Origin: an uncultured Clostridia bacterium | GTDB lineage: Bacteria > Bacillota > Clostridia > Christensenellales > Aristaeellaceae | DNA length: 64,000 nucleotides | Direction: 5' to 3' | Assembly: GCA_934636105.1 (NCBI GenBank) | Contig: CAKTZR010000001.1 | Coordinates: forward strand, 186,001 to 250,000 | Shown here: piece after piece, positions 25,982 through 34,191 of the stretch | Layout of the letters: every line of letters begins with the position of its first letter | How positions within the stretch are numbered: position 1 is the stretch's first letter | Program-made: the position numbers and the translations under genes | Notes under the pieces: generated by a model | What the model was told of the DNA's origin: nothing | What the model saw: only the letters and a program-made list of their open reading frames with translations | Database searches by the model: none

Positions 25982-28594
25982 TTAGGATACCGTGCATTCC
26001 GGCTCAGCGTCAATGACAAGCTTATCGCCATCATAATCCACCAGCAGATCCGTGCGCGGCTGCACATCCTCGGCAATCAGCTTGCGCGCAATGAGCGTTT
26101 CGACCGAGCGCTGCATAAAGCGCTTGAGCGGACGCGCGCCATAAATCGGATCGTAGCCCTGCGCCACAATGTAGCTGCGCGCGGCAGGGGTGAGACGCAT
26201 GGTCAACTGCTTGTCGCTCAGGCGGCGGTTGAGGTCAGCCACCTGCAAGTCGACAATCTTATCGATTTCGTTGCGGGTCAGCGGCTTATAGAACACGATT
26301 TCATCCAGTCTGTTGAGGAACTCCGGGCGGAACTGTGTCTTGAGCATGCCTTCAACCTGCTTGCGCGCCGTTTCGGTGATATTGCCGTTTTCATCAATAC
26401 CGTCGAGAATGGCAGAGGAGCCAAGGTTGCTCGTCAGAATGATGATGGTGTTCTTAAAGTCCACCGTGCGGCCCTGCGAATCCGTGATGCGTCCGTCGTC
26501 CAGCACCTGAAGCAGAACGTTGAACACATCCGGGTGTGCCTTTTCAACCTCATCGAACAGCACCACGCAGTACGGACGACGACGCACAGCTTCGGTTAGC
26601 TGACCGCCTTCGTCATAACCGACATATCCCGGAGGTGCGCCGATCAGGCGGGAGACACTGTGCTTTTCCATGTATTCGCTCATATCGATACGAACCATGT
26701 TCTTTTCATCGTCAAACAGCGCCTGCGCCAACGCCTTAGCCAGCTCGGTTTTACCTACGCCGGTCGGACCGAGGAACAGGAACGAGCCAATCGGCCTGTT
26801 CGGATTTTGAATACCGGCACGGCTGCGCAGAATGGCTTCACACACCTTTTCTACCGCTTCATCCTGACCGATGACGCGTTCATGCAGCGTGTCATCCAGA
26901 TGAAGCAGCTTCTCGCGTTCGCCCTCCATCAGCTTGGAAACCGGAATGCCCGTCCAGCGGGCAACGATGCGGGCGATTTCTTCTTCCGTCACCTTGTCGC
27001 GGAGCAGCGTGCTGTCGCTCTTAGCTTCTTCGGCAATCTTTTCCTGCTCAGCCAATTCTTTTTGCAGCTGCGGCAGCTTGCCGTATTTCAATTCGGCGGC
27101 ACGGTTCAGATCATAATTGCGTTCGGCTTCGGCGATTTCGCCGCCCATATGCTCAATTTCCTCACGGAGTTTCTGCACCTTGCCGATGGAATTCTTTTCG
27201 TTTTCCCAGCGCGCCTTCATCGCGTTGAATTGTTCGCGCATGTCGGCAAGCTCTTTCTGGATGACGCTTAAACGCTCGCGGGAGAGGGAATCGTCCTCTT
27301 TCTTGAGCGCGGCTTCCTCAATTTCATGCTGCATGATGCGGCGGCGCACGTCGTCCAGCTCCTGCGGCATGGAATCCATCTCGGTGCGAATCGTTGCGCA
27401 TGCTTCATCTACCAGGTCGATGGCTTTATCCGGCAGGAAACGATCTGAAATATACCGATTAGAGAGCATCGCAGCGGCGATCAAAGCCTGATCGGAAATC
27501 TTCACGCCATGGAAAACCTCATAGCGCTCTTTTAAGCCGCGGAGGATAGAAATGGTATCCTCAACCGTCGGCTCGGCAACCATCACCGGTTGGAAACGGC
27601 GCTCCAACGCGGCGTCCTTTTCGATATATTTGCGATATTCGTTCAGCGTTGTCGCACCAATGCAGTGCAACTCGCCGCGCGCCAGCATCGGTTTGAGCAG
27701 GTTGCCCGCATCCATGCTGCCTTCGGTCTTGCCCGCGCCGACGATGGTATGAAGCTCATCGATGAACAGGATGATACGTCCATTGCTGGCTTTGATATCG
27801 TTCAAAACAGCTTTCAGGCGTTCCTCAAATTCGCCGCGGAACTTAGCGCCGGCGATCAACGCGCCCATATCCAGCGAGAAGATGGTGCGGTTTTTCAAGC
27901 TGTCCGGCACGTCACCGCGAACAATGCGCTGTGCAAGACCTTCAGCAATCGCCGTTTTGCCAACGCCAGGCTCGCCAATCAGCACCGGGTTATTTTTCGA
28001 CTTACGGGAAAGAATGCGGATCGTATTGCGAATTTCCGTATCGCGGCCAATCACCGGGTCAAGTTTATTCTGACGAGCAAGCTCGACCAAGTCCTGACCA
28101 TATTTCTTGAGCGCGTCATACGTTGACTCCGGATCCTCGCTGGTTACGCGTGCACTGCCGCGGACGGCCTGCAAGGCTTCCAGAAATTTCGGCTTGGTGA
28201 TGTTCAGCGATGCAAACAGGGGACGCACCGTGCTGTCCGCCTTTTCCAGCAAACCGAGGAACAGATGTTCGACGGAAATATACTCATCCCGCATCTGCTT
28301 CATCTGGTTTTCAGCTTCGGTGAGCGCTTGAGAAAGGGAAGCGGTCACATACGGCTGCTGGTTGCTGCCGGAGATCTTCGGCAGACGATTGACCGCGCTC
28401 TCGCATGCGGTCTGCACCTGCTGCACATTCAAGCCAAGTTTGCTCATCAGCTGACCAATCAGGCCGTTTTCCTGACTGAGCAGGGCATACAGCAAATGAA
28501 CCTGTTCAACCTGCGCGTTGCCATAACTCTGCGCAAGCTGCTGGGCGGCCTGCAAGGCCTCCAGGGATTTTTGGGTGAAGCGGTTGGTGTCCAT
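25982..28594 (-). CDS. clpB: ClpB disaggregase
   Basis: AAA+ chaperone that rescues aggregated proteins with DnaK. The 870 residues are of family length: N-domain, AAA1 (GEPGVGKTAIAEG), a long M-domain coiled coil (about 400-525, rich in Glu/Lys/Arg/Leu), and AAA2 (GPTGVGKTELAKA). The IGL/VGF-type ClpP loop is absent. The start at 28594 was chosen because AAAGGAGG lies 9 bases upstream; an ATG 9 bases earlier abuts the ribosome site. It is transcribed alone and ends at the bidirectional terminator. Contrast with clpC in this window, which lacks its middle domain. Confidence 0.95.
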   Translation of the reverse strand: MDTNRFTQKSLEALQAAQQLAQSYGNAQVEQVHLLYALLSQENGLIGQLMSKLGLNVQQVQTACESAVNRLPKISGSNQQPYVTASLSQALTEAENQMKQMRDEYISVEHLFLGLLEKADSTVRPLFASLNITKPKFLEALQAVRGSARVTSEDPESTYDALKKYGQDLVELARQNKLDPVIGRDTEIRNTIRILSRKSKNNPVLIGEPGVGKTAIAEGLAQRIVRGDVPDSLKNRTIFSLDMGALIAGAKFRGEFEERLKAVLNDIKASNGRIILFIDELHTIVGAGKTEGSMDAGNLLKPMLARGELHCIGATTLNEYRKYIEKDAALERRFQPVMVAEPTVEDTISILRGLKERYEVFHGVKISDQALIAAAMLSNRYISDRFLPDKAIDLVDEACATIRTEMDSMPQELDDVRRRIMQHEIEEAALKKEDDSLSRERLSVIQKELADMREQFNAMKARWENEKNSIGKVQKLREEIEHMGGEIAEAERNYDLNRAAELKYGKLPQLQKELAEQEKIAEEAKSDSTLLRDKVTEEEIARIVARWTGIPVSKLMEGEREKLLHLDDTLHERVIGQDEAVEKVCEAILRSRAGIQNPNRPIGSFLFLGPTGVGKTELAKALAQALFDDEKNMVRIDMSEYMEKHSVSRLIGAPPGYVGYDEGGQLTEAVRRRPYCVVLFDEVEKAHPDVFNVLLQVLDDGRITDSQGRTVDFKNTIIILTSNLGSSAILDGIDENGNITETARKQVEGMLKTQFRPEFLNRLDEIVFYKPLTRNEIDKIVDLQVADLNRRLSDKQLTMRLTPAARSYIVAQGYDPIYGARPLKRFMQRSVETLIARKLIAEDVQPRTDLLVDYDGDKLVIDAEPECTVS

Positions 28595-28668
28595 CCAAAT
28601 CATCCTCCTTTATATTCAGGGACAAACCGTCCTTTGAATCTTGTTCTTCTGTCTTTCGACGCCGTCAT

Positions 28669-28693
28669 TATACCATGGTCAAAGAAAGTCAGT
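28669..28693 (-). promoter_or_regulatory. clpB promoter -10 region with possible CtsR half-operator
   Basis: On the minus strand TATAAT is the complement of 28669-28674; the -35 is poor (TTACTG at 17-base spacing). On the plus strand GGTCAAA-GAA-AGTCAGT (28677-28693) has one perfect CtsR heptad and a second matching about 4 of 7 positions, placed between the -35 and -10 boxes. CtsR control of clpB is therefore plausible but weaker than for ctsR-clpC. Confidence 0.42.
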
Positions 28694-28750
28694 AAATGGT
28701 AAAAATAGGAGAATGTTTCGTTTATTTTTATGCAAAGTGTATAATTTTGG

Positions 28751-29485
28751 CTATGTGTTTGATTGTACAGTCAGATGCTCTAAAGGAACACGGTATTTCG
28801 CATAGCGTTTTCCGGCTCGATCCCGGTAAGCACCGCGGCGATCTTCCACCATTACGGTTGCCGTTTTTCCCACATAGGTGACAATGCCGTTCAAAACGCC
28901 GCCTTGAGCATAAAAACAGACCTTTGCACCAACGACAAGTCCTTCCATGGCGGCATCCTGCCGGCGTGTAGGAAGGCTGTGTCGGGTGTCGGTATGGCCG
29001 AAAAGGCCATGCGCAAGGGAAAGAAAGCGTGAAGAATGCCCGGTTGAACCGAAAAGCGCATTCTCCGCCGCGTGGCAAAGCTCGTGCTCAAAGACCACTA
29101 AAAAGGCCTCCTGCGGCGTGGCGACAGAGAGTCCGTTAAGCAGAAAAGGCCCTCGATTCAATCGAAAAAGAAAATCGCCCGACATGCGGATTTCGGCATG
29201 CTTTAAACGGGATGCACCGCCGCGCATGTACATAAACTTTCCGGCGGAGCTGGTCAGGCGTTGGGAGAGCGTTACGTCAATCTGTCCGTAGGCTTGGCAT
29301 AAAAAGCCTGAAAAGAAAAGCTGGTCATAAAGCCGGAGCATTTGCGCAAGCGTTTGCTTTCGAATGGACGAAACAGGAATGGCGCAAAAGCCTTCATCCG
29401 CCGCACAAAGCGTCGTCAAAATCATGGCGCTCCGCTGGCGAATATCATGCTCATTTAAGGGAAAAGCAAAAGGAAGTTCATTCAT
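28751..29485 (-). CDS. SprT-like zinc metalloprotease-fold protein
   Basis: Protein of 244 residues with a SprT-like core: VVFEHELCHAAENALFGSTG gives HExxH, and GHSSRFLSLAHGLFGH supplies the downstream conserved region. SprT-like domains include Spartan, which digests DNA-protein crosslinks, and bacterial proteins of unknown role. About 60 residues after the core have a KOW/SH3-like look (VVGAKVCFYAQGGVLNGIVT). The start at 29485 lies 6 bases after GAGG; two upstream in-frame starts overlap the ribosome site. It is followed upstream on the same strand by an XRE-S24 regulator with its own terminator. Confidence 0.68.
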   Translation of the reverse strand: MNELPFAFPLNEHDIRQRSAMILTTLCAADEGFCAIPVSSIRKQTLAQMLRLYDQLFFSGFLCQAYGQIDVTLSQRLTSSAGKFMYMRGGASRLKHAEIRMSGDFLFRLNRGPFLLNGLSVATPQEAFLVVFEHELCHAAENALFGSTGHSSRFLSLAHGLFGHTDTRHSLPTRRQDAAMEGLVVGAKVCFYAQGGVLNGIVTYVGKTATVMVEDRRGAYRDRAGKRYAKYRVPLEHLTVQSNT

Positions 29486-29511
29486 GTGCATCCTCAAAAA
29501 TCGAAACTGTC

Positions 29512-29548
29512 AAAAAGGAGCTTCGGTTTTTCCGCCGAAACTCCCTTT
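29512..29548 (-). terminator. Terminator of the XRE-S24 regulator gene
   Basis: On the minus strand AAAGGGAGTTTCGG pairs with CCGAAGCTCCTTT around a short loop and runs into T residues (plus-strand A run at 29512-29516). Confidence 0.85.
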
Positions 29549-29558
29549 ATTTCCAGTC

Positions 29559-30275
29559 TTAAAGCGCAATTTCAATTCGAACGGCGCGGCCGACCAGCTT
29601 GATCTCGCTGATGTGCATCGCCTGAGCGTCCAGTTCGCGATTCCCACTTTGCAGCAGGATTTTGGAATCGCCCAGCAGACGAATGCGGCGCAGACAGCGA
29701 TGTGCGCCATATTCCACCAGCATGATCGCGCCATCGACCGGAAGCGCCTGCGGCACAACGAGCACAAGATCGCCTTTTTCAATGCGCATAGCCCGCATGG
29801 AATCATCCGGCGCTTGGAAATACACGACGCGCTCCGGCTTCGCGCCCTCAATTTTACCATCCTGAATGGGCACCATGCGGCGGGCAACCTGAATCCAACC
29901 GGCGTTCATCACCGGGACGGGCTGCAAAACGCTGCTGAGCGCATCCAGCCAGATGCCGCTCTGTTCTTCGGCACTGACCGGCTTGGATGCGGGCTTCGGC
30001 GCTTCGGCCTTGGGCTGCGGCGCAGGTTTAGCCGGGGCCAGCGTGCCCAGATCAACCGTCGCGGCGATTTCATCCAGCGAAAACTCGGCCTCGTTTTTCT
30101 GGCTCGTGCCCAGCGTTTTAAGAATGCGCCGCGCCTGATCGTCCTGAATGATGCGCCGACCTTCTTCGACATCCTTAATATATCCTTCGGAAACGCCGCA
30201 TTTTCTGGCTACCTGCTTGCGGGTCAGCTTTTGACGGGTGCGTTCCAACAAAATCAAATCGCCCAAACGACTCAT
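29559..30275 (-). CDS. XRE-family regulator with S24/LexA-like C-terminal domain
   Basis: Transcription regulator of 238 residues. The N terminus is a Cro/CI helix-turn-helix (TRKQVARKCGVSEGYIKDVE, about 19-38). A Pro/Ala/Lys linker (about 79-100) leads to a LexA/CI-like S24 domain with the nucleophile-type Ser in DDSMRAMRIEKGDLV. The position of the general-base Lys reads EYGAHRCLRRI, with Arg, so self-cleavage is doubtful and the domain may serve dimerisation or ligand sensing. Strong ribosome site AAAGGAGGAAGAACC. A -10 box TATAAT lies upstream (complement of 30312-30317). No SOS genes adjoin it. Confidence 0.8.
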   Translation of the reverse strand: MSRLGDLILLERTRQKLTRKQVARKCGVSEGYIKDVEEGRRIIQDDQARRILKTLGTSQKNEAEFSLDEIAATVDLGTLAPAKPAPQPKAEAPKPASKPVSAEEQSGIWLDALSSVLQPVPVMNAGWIQVARRMVPIQDGKIEGAKPERVVYFQAPDDSMRAMRIEKGDLVLVVPQALPVDGAIMLVEYGAHRCLRRIRLLGDSKILLQSGNRELDAQAMHISEIKLVGRAVRIEIAL

Positions 30276-30359
30276 GGTTCTTCCTCCTTTAAAGCGTTTT
30301 TACGCAGGACTATTATACCTTAAATCCAAACAAAAGGAAAGACACTTCTCGAAACAGAC

Positions 30360-30388
30360 TTGAAATGCCGTCAAAAATGCGCTATATT
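30360..30388 (+). promoter_or_regulatory. Promoter of the FRG-domain gene
   Basis: TTGAAA (30360-30365), 17-base spacer, TATATT (30383-30388). It is divergent from the XRE-S24 promoter and gives a leader of about 140 bases. Confidence 0.6.
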
Positions 30389-30409
30389 GTATGGAGGAAA
30401 GAGGACTGT

Positions 30410-30490
30410 ATGTCCATTTACCGGAGCGTTTACGCGCATTTTACGAAAAATATTCAGTCCTTTGGCAGGAAAACAGATAGGCGAACGTGA
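30410..30490 (+). CDS. Possible small leader ORF (26 residues)
   Basis: An ATG at 30410 preceded by GAGGAAAGAGGACTGT opens a 26-codon frame ending in TGA at 30488-30490; the peptide is basic (MSIYRSVYAHFTKNIQSF...). It lies in the long leader of the FRG-domain gene. Ribosome-site spacing is good, but there is no other evidence that it is translated. Confidence 0.22.
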   Translation: MSIYRSVYAHFTKNIQSFGRKTDRRT

Positions 30491-30532
30491 ATTATCAAAT
30501 GTGGAGAATCTGTCGAGTGATGGGGGATACGG

Positions 30533-31342
30533 ATGCAGGAGATCATCATTCATGATTGGGACGAGCTTCAACGCGCCGTATTTGACGACGTTTGGGATGA
30601 AAAAATCATGCGCTATCGCGATAATCGCATTTATCGCGGCATGGCTGACCAAAGCTGGAATCTGATTCCGTCGCTCAACCGGGTATGCGGTCATGATTTG
30701 TCGCTCGAAACACAGGTTTTTCGGAGCTTTCGAAAGTATGGATATGCCGAACTGGCGGAATATTCCGGTTTCTGGAAGTTACTGCCGGTCGCCCAACATC
30801 ATGGATTGCCGACGCGTCTGCTTGACTGGACATATTCGCCGCTGGTTGCCGCACATTTCGCCACGGAGGACACGAGCTGTTATGACTGCGACGGCGTCAT
30901 CTGGTGCCTGGACGTGACGGATTTCCGCAAATACATGCCTGCGCCGCTTCTGCGGAAGCTCGTGGACACGGGAAGCAACATTTTCACGGTGGGCATGCTG
31001 GAAAAGGTGATTCCGGATTTTGAAAAGATGAGGGAGATGTCCGATAGGCCCTATGCCATTTTCTTTGAACCGTCTTCCATGATCGACCGAATCGCCAATC
31101 AATACGCGCTGTTCTCGGTCGTTTCCGATCCGTCTGTTCTGCTGTCGGACATCTTGGAAGCCCAGCATATTCCTTGCCGGAAAATCATCATCCCCAAGGA
31201 AACCAAGCTGGAAATCCGCGATAAGCTGGATTATATCAACATCTCCGAACGCATGATCTATCCGGGGCTTGACGGCGTATGCCGCTGGATCACGCGCAGG
31301 TATTCCGCGCTCGGTCCAAAATATAATCAACACAGGGAGTAA
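30533..31342 (+). CDS. FRG-domain protein
   Basis: Protein of 269 residues built around an FRG domain, named for a Phe-Arg-Gly motif that here reads IYRGMADQSWNLIPSLNR (about 33-50). It is followed by the family's central signature AQHHGLPTRLLDWTYSPLVAAHFA (about 86-109; broken here only for description). FRG proteins are scattered in bacteria, some near mobile or defence loci; the biochemical role is not established. No signal peptide or membrane segment is seen. It is flanked by a divergent XRE-S24 regulator and, 52 bases downstream, a sugar-binding protein gene. Confidence 0.78.
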   Translation: MQEIIIHDWDELQRAVFDDVWDEKIMRYRDNRIYRGMADQSWNLIPSLNRVCGHDLSLETQVFRSFRKYGYAELAEYSGFWKLLPVAQHHGLPTRLLDWTYSPLVAAHFATEDTSCYDCDGVIWCLDVTDFRKYMPAPLLRKLVDTGSNIFTVGMLEKVIPDFEKMREMSDRPYAIFFEPSSMIDRIANQYALFSVVSDPSVLLSDILEAQHIPCRKIIIPKETKLEIRDKLDYINISERMIYPGLDGVCRWITRRYSALGPKYNQHRE

Positions 31343-31394
31343 GCGCAATCGGGCGCTTAACCAATAAAGACATTCTTCAGGAGGAGAAATCACA

Positions 31395-32630
31395 ATGAGG
31401 AAACTTGTCGCATTGATGGCGGCAGCCGTCATGCTCGTCGCTTTCTGCGCGGGCGCAAGCGCTGCGACCCAGGTCACCATTTGGCACACCTTCACCGACG
31501 CGCAGCAGGTTGCGCTGGAAAAGTTCGCCGCTGACTTCAACGCCAGCCAGAGCGATTATGAAGTCGTCGTCGAATCCCAGGCGTATTCCGGCTTCCTTGA
31601 CAGCGTGTATAATGCTGTGGCGAATGGCGTCGGCCCGAACATGATTATCAACTACGCGTCCACCGCGGCTGATTATGTGAAGGATGGCCTCGTTGTCGAT
31701 TTGAGCCAGTATGTCTTTGACGACGAGATCGGCATGGCGGATATCTACAACAGCCTGCCGGATTCCATCAAGGCGGAGACCGTGGGCTTCTCTGACGGCG
31801 GCATGTATGCGCTTCCGGCTGTGACCACCGGCCCGATCTTCTTCATCAACAAGACCATCTATGATGAGCTTGGCCTGACCGCTCCGACCACTTGGGAAGA
31901 GCTGGCTGAAAACTCCAAGAAGATTTATGAAGCGAAGGGCATCGCGGGCTTTGCCGCCGATTCCCTGACCGACATGATGCAGGCGCTGATGATGCAGTCT
32001 GGCGCGGGCTACATTGATGTGGAGAACAAGAGTGTTCTGTTTGACACCGATGAAGCGAAGGCGTGGCTGAAGTGGTTCGGCGACAACGTCGAAGCCGGCT
32101 ACTTTGCGCTCAATCCGACTGGCGATTATTGGTCTAACGACTTCAACGCGGGCCTGGTGGCTTCTTACCTCGGTTCCTGCGCGGGCGTTCCGTACATTAA
32201 GCCGGACGGCTTCGAGTACACCGTTGCGCCGATGGTTCGCGGCGACAAGACCGAGTGGTATCCGGCTTGGGATCGCGGCGCGATCGTCTTCAACAAGAGC
32301 GAAGAAGAAAACAAGGGCATGTATATGTTCGTGAAGTACTTCCTCTCTCCGGAAGTCAACGCCGAGTGGGCGCAGGCGATGAATGCGCTGTCTCCGTATG
32401 GCACGACGCAGGCGAGCGAAGCGTATTCCAAGTTTGCCGAGACCATGGATCCGTCTCTGATTGCCGTGCAGGCTGACCTCGACGTAGCCGGCGCGCTTCC
32501 GACCGTCACCGGTTCCTATGCGGTTCGCAATGCGCTGAAGGACGCTGCGATTGCGGTGGCCGGCGGCATGTCTGCCGAGGATGCGATGGCTGAGTGCGTT
32601 GCGACTTCCAACGCGGCACTCCAGGAGTAA
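31395..32630 (+). CDS. Extracellular solute-binding protein of a carbohydrate ABC importer (family 1, UgpB/MalE-like)
   Basis: Binding protein that captures a sugar or phosphorylated sugar for the importer encoded downstream. The 411 residues start with a signal peptide (LVALMAAAVMLVAFCAGASA); the Cys at about 18 lacks a good lipobox, so cleavage after ASA is as likely as lipidation. The mature part begins QVTIWHTFTDAQQ, typical of family 1 binding proteins, and contains YALPAVTTGP and TWEELAENSKK. Ribosome site CAGGAGGAGAAATCAC. A terminator and a large hairpin follow it, consistent with higher expression than the transporter genes. Confidence 0.9.
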   Translation: MRKLVALMAAAVMLVAFCAGASAATQVTIWHTFTDAQQVALEKFAADFNASQSDYEVVVESQAYSGFLDSVYNAVANGVGPNMIINYASTAADYVKDGLVVDLSQYVFDDEIGMADIYNSLPDSIKAETVGFSDGGMYALPAVTTGPIFFINKTIYDELGLTAPTTWEELAENSKKIYEAKGIAGFAADSLTDMMQALMMQSGAGYIDVENKSVLFDTDEAKAWLKWFGDNVEAGYFALNPTGDYWSNDFNAGLVASYLGSCAGVPYIKPDGFEYTVAPMVRGDKTEWYPAWDRGAIVFNKSEEENKGMYMFVKYFLSPEVNAEWAQAMNALSPYGTTQASEAYSKFAETMDPSLIAVQADLDVAGALPTVTGSYAVRNALKDAAIAVAGGMSAEDAMAECVATSNAALQE

Positions 32631-32654
32631 TCCACAACAGACGAAAACCTTTCG

Positions 32655-32687
32655 GGGCTGGCGGGCATCAGTCCGTCAGCCCTTTTT
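32655..32687 (+). terminator. Terminator after the solute-binding protein gene
   Basis: GGGCTGGCGG (32655-32664) pairs with CCGTCAGCCC (32673-32682), one G-T pair, followed by TTTTT. It probably attenuates transcription so that the binding protein exceeds the permease genes. Confidence 0.85.
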
Positions 32688-32707
32688 CTGCTTTTTTGCT
32701 TTGGAAT

Positions 32708-32746
32708 GTTATGTTCTCTCCCCCCTAAGGGGGAAGAGAGCATAAC
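32708..32746 (+). other. Large stem-loop upstream of the phosphodiesterase gene
   Basis: GTTATG (32708-32713) pairs with CATAAC (32741-32746), and the C-rich and G-rich cores between them pair through most of their length around CTAA. No T run follows, so an mRNA-processing, stabilising or regulatory role is more likely than termination. Confidence 0.6.
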
Positions 32747-32796
32747 CGATTGTCTCAAGGAGTTTCAAGGCAATATGAAAGGAAAGAGGTGGGACG

Positions 32797-34107
32797 ATGA
32801 GCAAACCTAAACTTCTGGTGTTCATGATCGACGCGCTCTGCGAAAGCGACGTTGCCTACATGCGCACGCTTAAAAACTTTGGCTGGATGCTAGAAAACGG
32901 CGCGCTGGTTCGAGAAATGCTGCCGGTTTATCCGTCGTTTACGTATCCCTGCCATGTATCCATCATGACAGGGTGTTATCCGGATAAGCACGGTATTCCG
33001 CACAACGAGCAGGTGAAAGCCGGTGTGCATCCCGTGCCGTGGTACACCAGCCGAAAGCTGGTCAAGAAGAAATTCTTTGCCGAATATGCCAAAGAACATG
33101 GTTTTTCGACTTGTCTAATCAACTGGCCGGTCTCTGCCGGAGCGGATGTGGATATCAATCTGCCAATGTGCATGCCGATGAGCTATCGCGGCGACAATCC
33201 GCGGCAGTTCTTTGAGGGCGTTTCCAGCGAGGATGCGCTTGACCGCTATTTCTGGAAATACGGTTATCTGCTCTGCGGCTGCAACAAGGTACTCAACGGA
33301 AGTCTGGATGATTTCACAAACGCAGTTTCGCCGGATATCATTCGGGATTACGGTCAGCCGGACGTAATGTTCGTCAAGATGTGCGATTTGGACACGGTCC
33401 GCCATAAACTCGGTGTAAACAGCGATACGGCCAAGCTTCAACTGGAGAAGCATGATCGTGAGCTTGGCGTGCTGATGGAGAGTATCCGTCGTTACGGCGA
33501 TTTTGAACACACGAATTTCGTCGTCATGGGCGATCATGGCCAGACGGATGTTGCGCAGGTGCTCAATTTCAACAGGGCTTTCCAAAATGCCGGATTGCAG
33601 CGTCTGGATGAAAACGGGAAACTCGAATCGTTTGACGCATATTGCCATTCGACGGGTGCATCCGGCTGGATTGAGCTGCGCGATCCGAATGACGCGTCTC
33701 TGCGTGAGCGGGTGCATCGTTTCTTGCTCGACGCCAAGGAGAGTGGAAAATACGGCCTTGGCTATGTCTTTACCAAAGAAGAAGCCAAGGCGCAGTTCCA
33801 TTTGGATGGGCCGTTTGATTTCATTATTGAAGGCGACCAGCCGCTGTCCTTTGGTTATGACCCTGCCGCACCACTGTTTACGCCGACTGCGCCGGGCGAT
33901 TACAAGACGGCCCCGGGTACGCATGGCGGCTTGCCATGGCGAGACCATCGAACGATGTTCTTCGCCTGCGGCCCTGCGTTTCAAAAAGGCGCCGTCGTTG
34001 ATCGCGCCTGCATTGTGGATGAAGCGCCGACATTGGCTAAGATATTTGGTTTTGAAATGGAAGATGTCGACGGTCAATGCCTGGATAACCTGCTGAAAAA
34101 AGATTGA
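32797..34107 (+). CDS. Intracellular nucleotide pyrophosphatase/phosphodiesterase-like enzyme
   Basis: Alkaline-phosphatase-superfamily phosphodiesterase (PF01663 type) of 436 residues. Metal-site residues expected for the family are present: VFMIDAL (Asp), the nucleophile Thr in YPSFTYPCHVSIMTG, DLDTVRH, MGDHGQTD and THGGLPWRDH. There is no signal peptide, so it acts in the cytoplasm. It lies between the binding-protein gene and the ATPase/permease genes of a Ugp-like importer, suggesting that it cleaves an imported phosphodiester such as a glycerophosphodiester or nucleotide sugar. That substrate is inference. Ribosome site AAAGAGGTGGGACG. Confidence 0.82.
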   Translation: MSKPKLLVFMIDALCESDVAYMRTLKNFGWMLENGALVREMLPVYPSFTYPCHVSIMTGCYPDKHGIPHNEQVKAGVHPVPWYTSRKLVKKKFFAEYAKEHGFSTCLINWPVSAGADVDINLPMCMPMSYRGDNPRQFFEGVSSEDALDRYFWKYGYLLCGCNKVLNGSLDDFTNAVSPDIIRDYGQPDVMFVKMCDLDTVRHKLGVNSDTAKLQLEKHDRELGVLMESIRRYGDFEHTNFVVMGDHGQTDVAQVLNFNRAFQNAGLQRLDENGKLESFDAYCHSTGASGWIELRDPNDASLRERVHRFLLDAKESGKYGLGYVFTKEEAKAQFHLDGPFDFIIEGDQPLSFGYDPAAPLFTPTAPGDYKTAPGTHGGLPWRDHRTMFFACGPAFQKGAVVDRACIVDEAPTLAKIFGFEMEDVDGQCLDNLLKKD

Positions 34108-34191
34108 TTCTGCGTCCGAGTCAAAAATTCGTTTTCCTTAGTTTCCATCAAACGGGAAATATCATTTATATTTGTAAGGGAGATATGACCT

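Noticed and set aside
25982..28594. Second AAA+ gene as another ClpC
   Set aside because: Long M-domain, ClpB-type N terminus and absence of the ClpP-binding loop make it ClpB.
31340..31359. TAAGCGC/GCGCTTA hairpin after the FRG gene as a terminator
   Set aside because: Perfect 7-bp stem, but no T run follows, so termination is not supported; the importer may receive read-through from the FRG promoter.
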